A stretch of DNA of 64,000 bases from positions 32,120-96,119 of the forward strand of contig JAFZQX010000046.1 of assembly GCA_017620205.1 (NCBI GenBank). The letters run 5' to 3'. The position numbers were made by a program, and so were the translations under genes. The DNA is from Clostridia bacterium. Its GTDB lineage: Bacteria > Bacillota > Clostridia > UMGS1883 > UMGS1540. The notes beneath the pieces were generated by a model. The model made no database searches and was not told the DNA's origin. It saw nothing but the letters and a program-made list of their open reading frames with translations. This document shows positions 58,901 to 64,000 of this stretch, one piece after another. Numbering within the stretch: position 1 is the stretch's first letter; every line of letters begins with the position of its first letter.

Positions 58901-59661
58901 ACAGGGCATCTCTGAAGGCGACAATATCTAAAGCAAGAACACTATATGATACTTCAACAGAAGGCGATGGCGTAGGACAGACTATGATCGGTGCGCGTGA
59001 TGTCCTTAAAAGAACGACCGATTCCGCAGAAAGAGTTGTTTCAAGTAACGGAGCTTCGCAAAAGAGCATAGATAATGCTGACGATGTGCTTACAAGTGAG
59101 ATTAAAAAGTTTAACGCTTCAAAGAATTATACCTATACTCCTATAGATATAAAACAGTTGCTTGTTGCAGAAAACAACTGGTCGGGTGCCAAGCATGAAA
59201 TATCTGGTAATTCTTTTAAACTCTTGGCAGACGGAGCTGTGGGATATGTAGGAAAGATGATAGAAACTGACGAATCGCTGAAGGCAAAAATGAAGATGAG
59301 TGATTTAAGCGGTTCGAGATGGCTTTCGTTTGGTATCAGAGCGCAAAATCCTTTGATACAGCCTTGGAACACACCGTGTTATATTTTCCTTATTAAGGAA
59401 GATGTTTTAGAACTACAGAAGTTCCAAAGCGGTGAAAATTTTTATCTGTCTGTTGAAAACACTTATATTGAAGAAAACAAAGAGTATGATTTTGAATTCG
59501 GCGCAGTTACAATGGGTGACGGCGAGACAGTACGTGTGTTTGTAACGATAGATGGCGAGACGGTATTTGATTATGTTGATTCAGATCAGCCCGTAGCAAA
59601 ACAGGGCTATTTCTCGATATATTCGGCAGGAGCGAGAACAGAGCTTTCTTCTGTAGAATAA
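55933..59661 (+). CDS. Secreted GH141-like right-handed beta-helix enzyme
   Basis: 1,242 residues (ATG 55933 behind GGGGAGG). Signal peptide ISILICFALVLGISVPAFA. N-terminal ~25-220: an SGNH/GDSL-like alpha/beta domain (INVLFFGGLGSS ... PDDKGHDV). Residues ~245-790: a right-handed beta-helix starting CSPSGNDENDGTKEKPF, with the phrase YPGEWFLDHETQILYYYPP and rungs such as NCEIRNIGRNAMNLSGRNN, as in glycoside hydrolase family 141 (RG-II/xylan-active). Then a fibronectin III-like domain (~900-985), a helical linker and a C-terminal CBM/lectin-like beta sandwich (~1070-1242). Substrate uncertain. Confidence 0.75.
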   Translation: MKKIISILICFALVLGISVPAFASVPFDPESEINVLFFGGLGSSFEAASNEKLSYTYVLADYLGQEYNREHMNVINLSDSVRGFEGGYFSLGKYPETLKPGIAFLSFNGLETEKDLACAEAIIRALYARNESSAVNFIVLPNNEGKSCEQDILALAKHYGIYVHNIRLDGEILSGYGKFEYSDLFIGNLRPDDKGHDVISRIIINDLKESDCYTRIKPSNERIYGSIIDSLVDEVQSETVQKEYFCSPSGNDENDGTKEKPFLSLAKVVQVVSDEPEFTDITVYLREGTYTAGEGIKLTDAETKNKSVRFEAYNGEEVIISNDVLVDKNLFEKVTDSATLDRVPDVTRGKLLKLDISKCGVSDAGFVRYGLWQYTPSALQFIVDGKLQPISHWPNNSYEKILSPATTSFKFETDRASRWTNAKEAWVYGFLGNFWADDSVRITKIDPAAKTISLANAARYTLAAGQTWSIINLLEEIDYPGEWFLDHETQILYYYPPEGFENADIRLAARSETLVTLQNTKNIAFEGIVFEGSCGYGLDINDCDNTLINNCEIRNIGRNAMNLSGRNNTVRNTYLHDLGRGGIWIPASGDTKTLQPSNNSIEYCIFERVGTYAKTYVPAIALYGIGDRAAHNRISSGLGMAIDFKGNNNIMEYNEIFNYLYEGGDMGVIYTGRLWASGGNTIRYNYIHDCPGAGDIQAIYLDDGMVGVSIYGNVIENITRGIYLHFGSYNEIKNNIILNCDTGIVMRYPLGITAQAAKTANEALRTAFAEGTQNSYNTYAFQTRFNDWKDKYLANSEIYDKQYPYMKNMPYDDLFTPKGNVFEHNVFSCKTDFNLVDAMVEDQTFKDNCIIPQEECDGLNLLEPGKTFSEYIDGFEPLDITSAGIGGKTDVTSSNTLLPLKGQENIQAKNIEFSWTEASGAVTYRLIVARDENFEDLAYIGETNKKSITLDGLKYGGKKYFWKVGSCAKDGGYTEGNVSYFTTAVQENVDRASLKATISKARTLYDTSTEGDGVGQTMIGARDVLKRTTDSAERVVSSNGASQKSIDNADDVLTSEIKKFNASKNYTYTPIDIKQLLVAENNWSGAKHEISGNSFKLLADGAVGYVGKMIETDESLKAKMKMSDLSGSRWLSFGIRAQNPLIQPWNTPCYIFLIKEDVLELQKFQSGENFYLSVENTYIEENKEYDFEFGAVTMGDGETVRVFVTIDGETVFDYVDSDQPVAKQGYFSIYSAGARTELSSVE

Positions 59662-59683
59662 GGTTGCTTGAAAGGAGTGCAAT

Positions 59684-61198
59684 ATGTCTAAATTAACCAA
59701 ACTAACACTAATATGCTGCATTATACTGTTTGCCACGTTTGCGGTCCATGCGGAAGGCGACTTAAACGTTGATGTTTCGGGTTACAATGCAACCGTTTCG
59801 GGAAGCACCAAATGTAGCGAGGGTTCTAATGTAACCGTAATGATAGTCCGTCCGGGTAAGGATATTTCTTCCGTTAAAAGCGATTCCGAAGCAAACAGCG
59901 TAAGCCTTTTTAACAATAACGTTTCCTGTGTTGTGCAGACACTTGTTGATGCTGATAACGGTTTTCGATATATCTGCCGGTTTGACGAAAACGAAAAGTC
60001 CGGCAAATACACGGCAAGAGTGAAAATATCCGGTGAAACACAGCTGCACGAAACTGAATTTACATTTGTTAATGAAAAGAGAAAGACGGAAGCGGAAGCG
60101 AAAATAAATGACTGCACCGATAAGTCAAAGACAGAAGCATTTCTTTCGGAATATGCCTCGGATATTGATGTAGACGCGGGCGGCAGCTATGATGATTTTT
60201 CAAAGACGGAACGTGCCTATGTAACAGGAAAAGTTGCAGGAGCTAAAGAAGATAAAGTCACAGTTTTCGGAGAATCGGTTGAAGAAATAAATGATGTGCG
60301 CGATATTAAAAAGCTTGACCGTTCTGCTTTGAAGGATTTTGTTGACAAAGGCGATATTGTGGGAGTAGATAATTCACTCGTTTCTGACTACAATACTCTT
60401 TCAAAGACTAAACAGAACAATTTTGCGGCAACGTTTTATAACAGTTTAAAAACAGCAAGTACGCCTGATGATGTCGAAAAAGCATTTAAAGATGCGCTTG
60501 AAGACACAAAAGAAGGCTCGGGCGGAGGCTCAGGCGGTTCCGGCGGCGGCTCGGGAGGTAAAAGTTCATCGGGAGGCGGTGTATCAAGTTCATTTGCGGT
60601 GAGCGGAACTACCGAAGACACCGAAAGACCGTATATTATTGAACCGCCTGAAAATGAAGGCTTTATTGATATGGACAGCGCTCCTTGGGCTATAACAGCT
60701 GTACAGACGCTTGCTGACCGCGGAATAGTAAAGGGCAGAGGCAATAATATGTTCTGTCCGCAAGATAATGTAACAAGAGAAGAATTTTTGAAAATGGTAA
60801 TAGAGAGCCTTAATATGGTCGGCGTGCCGGAACAGGCGCTGAAGTTTACGGATATTCCGTCTGATGCATGGTACGCAAGCTATGTTGAAACAGGCGTCGG
60901 CTGCGGCATTATAAAAGGTATATCCGAGACAGAGTTTGGTACGGGTCAGCCTATAACAAGACAGGATATGGCAACAATACTACACCGTGCAATTAAATAT
61001 TGCGAGGTAAGCCTTTACAAGGTGACAGACAATACGTTTACGGATGAGGATAATATAGCGGAATACGCAAAGGAAGCGGTAGTTGCTTTGGCGGGTGCAA
61101 AGGTTATAAACGGTATGGGCGACGGTACATTTATGCCGGAGAAAACTTCGACAAGAGCGGAAGCTGCAGTAATGCTCTACAACCTGTTATATAAATAA
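59684..61198 (+). CDS. SLH-domain surface protein with C-terminal anchor
   Basis: 504 residues. Signal peptide LTLICCIILFATFAVHA. A beta domain (~25-130), a helical segment (~135-280), a Gly/Ser linker (GGGSGGSGGGSGGKSSSGGG), and three C-terminal SLH modules (~325-500; LADRGIVKGRGNNMFCPQDNVTREEF, GIIKGISETEFGTGQPITRQDM, KVINGMGDGTFMPEKTSTRAEAAVML). Cell-wall bound; no enzymatic motif. The following lyase gene begins 8 nt later. Confidence 0.85.
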   Translation: MSKLTKLTLICCIILFATFAVHAEGDLNVDVSGYNATVSGSTKCSEGSNVTVMIVRPGKDISSVKSDSEANSVSLFNNNVSCVVQTLVDADNGFRYICRFDENEKSGKYTARVKISGETQLHETEFTFVNEKRKTEAEAKINDCTDKSKTEAFLSEYASDIDVDAGGSYDDFSKTERAYVTGKVAGAKEDKVTVFGESVEEINDVRDIKKLDRSALKDFVDKGDIVGVDNSLVSDYNTLSKTKQNNFAATFYNSLKTASTPDDVEKAFKDALEDTKEGSGGGSGGSGGGSGGKSSSGGGVSSSFAVSGTTEDTERPYIIEPPENEGFIDMDSAPWAITAVQTLADRGIVKGRGNNMFCPQDNVTREEFLKMVIESLNMVGVPEQALKFTDIPSDAWYASYVETGVGCGIIKGISETEFGTGQPITRQDMATILHRAIKYCEVSLYKVTDNTFTDEDNIAEYAKEAVVALAGAKVINGMGDGTFMPEKTSTRAEAAVMLYNLLYK

Positions 61199-61206
61199 AA
61201 ACTAAT

Positions 61207-63477
61207 ATGAATAATATTAAAATCAATAATGCAGAAACGGTTTTTGAACCTTTTTGGGACAGCGGTGAGTCTTATCCGGGTCATCATAAATATTCAAGAC
61301 TGACGCCGTACAATATTACGGCAGGCAGAAACTCGAGCGCCTCTGTATTTTGGTCAGGCATTCGCATAACGGTAGGAGCGGGTGAAACGCTCGCAATAAA
61401 ACGGAAATGCGATCTTAACATATCAGGATATGATATATTCCGTATGTTCGCATCGGTTTCGGATAAGATTTGCATAAGAATTTCCTGTACAATTGACAAA
61501 AAAAGCAAAGTGGTTCTGAATAAAAAGGGAAAAGGCGCGGCGGGAGAGTATGACGGCGGTATTCACGGAAAAAAGATTACAGGCATTGAACTTGAATTTA
61601 CAAACACGTCTGATGTATCAGCCGATGCAACTCTTTCGTGGCTCGGTCTTTCAAATTCTTTACTGCAAAAGGAAATGGAAAATGAAGAAAGCGGGTTTTC
61701 AAGCGAATGGGAGGGGTGTTTTGAGTGTGTCCCTTCCGTACTCAACCCGGTTTTGGGAGTGTTTTTTGACGGCAAAGGACTTGAAACAATCAGAGAAAAA
61801 GTAAAAAAAGAACCGTATTCAATAGTTTTTTCAGAGCTTAAAACACGGGCAGAGCAGCACATGAGCGATGAACCCGAAAGGTATATCGGGGAGCTTGCTC
61901 CATATATAAACAGGTCATTTGTCCGTGAGCGCGATTTGAATAAAGCTGAATACTGCAAATATATGGAAGATATTGCGTTTGTAGGACTTGTAGAAGGGGA
62001 TACAGATAAACTGAAAATGGCATGCCGTATGGCGTTGTCGCTATGTTGCTGTAAGTTTTGGTGCGAAAGCGTTATGGGGGTTTTTCCCGGCGCAACATGG
62101 CATCACCGTTCTTTTACCGAGGAACGTATAGGCGTTGCATGTATCAAAGTTCTTGATTGGGCTGGAAGTCTTCTCACATGGCACGGCAGGAATATTATTT
62201 TTGACGCTGTAATAATGAAGGCTTTGCCGCGTATAGACGCCGACATTAAGACTATGGACTATATTTGGAATATGAATCAAGGTGTATTTTTTGCAGGTGG
62301 TCTTGTAACGATACTTACAGGTCTTTCAAAGAGATACCCGCGCTACAAGACACGTCTTGATGAGGCAGAAAGAGATTTATTGGCAATTTGGAGCAATTAT
62401 TCGGCTGATGACGGCGGCAGCGCTGAAGGTCCTGCGTATTGGATGGACTCATTCAGAAGTATGATCATAAGCATGTATATTCTTGCAAGGAACAGAGGAA
62501 TCACGCTTAAAGAATATATACCTGACATCATAAAAGAATCTGAAAACTTTGCAATTTGTATGTTGTCTGATATAAATGACGGATTTTCATTTTTGCCGAT
62601 AAATGACACGAGAAGTTACGGGACATATCATCCTCTTATACCGGCGTTTTTTTCGCAAATAAGCGATAAACCGATTTGGAACAGAATGTTTTATAAGCTT
62701 GCAGGTAAACCGGGATCGCCATACGGAGCGGAACTTATCATGATTTCCGATACAGCCGGAAAAGATGTCAAAGAATTATATAAAAAAGATGACGAATTTA
62801 TAACTCTTAATACTGTCGGACATACAATGATAAAGCGTAAAAGCAATAGTCTTGGCAGTATTCATATGCATATTTCCGGAGGGGGACTCGTTACTTTTGG
62901 TCACTCGCACAGTGATAAAGGTTCGTTCATTTTGGAAGCCAATGGAACTCCAATCTTTATTGACTGCGGTGTTTGTGACTATTCATCTTCAGACACAAAA
63001 GAGTATGAAAAACCGCAAATGCACAATCTGCTTATTCCTGATATTAAAGGCGCAAAGCAAGATTTGGAGAGAAACGGAAAAATAGGGAAGATACTTTATT
63101 CAAAATATGAAAACGGTGTTTTAAGTTATTCGACAGATTTAAAAAGCGCATGGAGTGAAGGTTTGTTTGAGAAAAATATAAGGAGTATATTCTCAGATGC
63201 GGCTAACAGATTTGTTATAACGGATGAGGTGGAGTATCAGGAAAAATGCTCGTCAATATTCAACTTGAACACCTATGGAGAAATATCAGAAACCGAATAT
63301 GGGTTTGAAGTGGTTTACGATGGTATTATTACGAAAATTAAACCTGATAATTGGAAACCGGATCATTATTTAATAAAAAAAGTTTCTGACGGTACGGGCA
63401 AAGAAGTTCACAGTATTGCGATTTATTCGCAAAAATCGCTCAAGCAAAAGCTTATTACCGAAATTGAATTAATATAA
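61207..63477 (+). CDS. Heparinase II/III-family polysaccharide lyase, cytoplasmic
   Basis: 756 residues (ATG 61207; no clear SD, 8 nt after the previous stop, so coupled translation is likely). No signal peptide. The central (alpha/alpha) toroid (~200-480) contains the NxxH-type region CKFWCESVMGVFPGATWHHRSF. The C-terminal Heparinase II/III beta-sheet domain (~535-740) has GGGLVTFGHSHSDKGSFILEANGTPIFIDCGVCDY, the hallmark GH-x-HxD motif. It would cleave uronate-containing oligosaccharides by beta-elimination after import by the neighbouring ABC system. Family (PL12, 15, 17 or 21-like) and substrate cannot be told by eye. Confidence 0.87.
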   Translation: MNNIKINNAETVFEPFWDSGESYPGHHKYSRLTPYNITAGRNSSASVFWSGIRITVGAGETLAIKRKCDLNISGYDIFRMFASVSDKICIRISCTIDKKSKVVLNKKGKGAAGEYDGGIHGKKITGIELEFTNTSDVSADATLSWLGLSNSLLQKEMENEESGFSSEWEGCFECVPSVLNPVLGVFFDGKGLETIREKVKKEPYSIVFSELKTRAEQHMSDEPERYIGELAPYINRSFVRERDLNKAEYCKYMEDIAFVGLVEGDTDKLKMACRMALSLCCCKFWCESVMGVFPGATWHHRSFTEERIGVACIKVLDWAGSLLTWHGRNIIFDAVIMKALPRIDADIKTMDYIWNMNQGVFFAGGLVTILTGLSKRYPRYKTRLDEAERDLLAIWSNYSADDGGSAEGPAYWMDSFRSMIISMYILARNRGITLKEYIPDIIKESENFAICMLSDINDGFSFLPINDTRSYGTYHPLIPAFFSQISDKPIWNRMFYKLAGKPGSPYGAELIMISDTAGKDVKELYKKDDEFITLNTVGHTMIKRKSNSLGSIHMHISGGGLVTFGHSHSDKGSFILEANGTPIFIDCGVCDYSSSDTKEYEKPQMHNLLIPDIKGAKQDLERNGKIGKILYSKYENGVLSYSTDLKSAWSEGLFEKNIRSIFSDAANRFVITDEVEYQEKCSSIFNLNTYGEISETEYGFEVVYDGIITKIKPDNWKPDHYLIKKVSDGTGKEVHSIAIYSQKSLKQKLITEIELI

Positions 63478-63538
63478 ATTAGGCATTTAGCCTTTATATA
63501 TAAATAATAAAATATTTAATAAAAAGGAGAAAACTAAA

Positions 63539-64000
63539 ATGAAGAAAAAATTTATTCTTGTTGCAATTTGTGTTGCAATGGTGATGACTTTAATGAATTT
63601 AAGCATCCCGGTAATGGCAGACCAATATTTTTCGGGAAGCGGTACGCAGGCAGACCCGTTTTTAATTCAGACAGCGGCAGATTTAACACAGCTTGCAACA
63701 CTTACCAACTCTTCAGCAACCGGAACGACATACGCAGTAGGCAAATACTATAAGTTAACTGCTGATATTGATATGTCGGGAGTTAGCGCATATATGCCGA
63801 TATCCCGCGCAATCGGTGTTGGCGGAAGCCACACTCTCCCCGGCGGAACTACTTTTAAGAGCACGTTTGACGGTGACGGACATGTCATTAAAAATGTCAC
63901 AATGACGGCTCAAACACTCGCGGCGGGAGGAAGTACATACGGAATAATAGGATGGCTTGGTCTTGACGGCGTAATAAAAAATCTTGGCGTAGAGAATATA
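63539..64000 (+). CDS. Secreted GLUG-type protein, cut by the window end
   Basis: 154 residues are visible (ATG 63539 behind AAAGGAG). Signal peptide KKFILVAICVAMVMTLMNLSIPVMA, then YFSGSGTQADPFLIQTAADLTQL, YYKLTADIDMSG, STFDGDGHVIKNV and GVIKNLGVENI. It is closest to the second repeat half of the 50731 gene and is a paralogue of it. Confidence 0.85.
   Translation, partial: MKKKFILVAICVAMVMTLMNLSIPVMADQYFSGSGTQADPFLIQTAADLTQLATLTNSSATGTTYAVGKYYKLTADIDMSGVSAYMPISRAIGVGGSHTLPGGTTFKSTFDGDGHVIKNVTMTAQTLAAGGSTYGIIGWLGLDGVIKNLGVENI

Overview
The window looks like the chromosome of an anaerobic Firmicute of class Clostridia, probably a gut or plant-polymer degrader. The evidence is a DapL-type lysine/diaminopimelate gene, a darA-holB-ricT cluster as in Bacilli and Clostridia, strong SD sequences with frequent TTG/GTG starts, S-layer-homology (SLH) surface proteins and a Tn1549-like conjugative element. 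I cannot name the species. I see no tRNA, rRNA, CRISPR array or antibiotic-resistance gene.

Three blocks follow one another. (1) Positions 1-9,805 are housekeeping. On + there is the end of an acyl-CoA synthetase, then gdhA, guaA, pyrG, dapF and dapL. On - there is darA-holB-ricT. Two nitrogen-linked transcription units (gdhA and guaA-pyrG) share a 19-nt sequence at the foot of leader hairpins.

(2) From about 10,040 to 43,300 lies an integrative conjugative element (ICE). Its + strand run is repA (with internal iterons), parA, parB (with an internal palindrome), small unknown genes, a roughly 3,030-residue antirestriction/MutS-like/methylase/SNF2 protein, an ART-fold DUF3990 cassette with its own promoter, DUF3848, an XRE regulator, oriT-mobC-relaxase-pcfB, an SLH adhesin, an InlB-repeat protein, virD4, pcfM, a Maff2 (VirB2-like) protein, virB6, prgI, virB4 and an NlpC/P60 hydrolase. 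No integrase, excisionase or topoisomerase is visible, so the element looks truncated or dependent on another element. A tnpV-family gene is nested in a different frame inside the giant gene. Seven intrinsic terminators sit directly in front of gene starts through the element. An IS200-type insertion lies at its right edge.

(3) Positions 44,083-64,000 are a polysaccharide-utilization locus. A YesM/YesN two-component system diverges from an LplB-LplC-lipoprotein ABC importer. These are followed by secreted GLUG-type proteins, two SLH proteins, a large GH141-like beta-helix enzyme and a cytoplasmic heparinase II/III-family lyase. A uronic-acid-containing glycan is the likely substrate: the secreted enzymes cut, the importer takes up oligosaccharides, and the lyase finishes degradation inside. 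The YesN operator, a 21-bp-spaced direct repeat abutting the transporter promoter, can be read directly.
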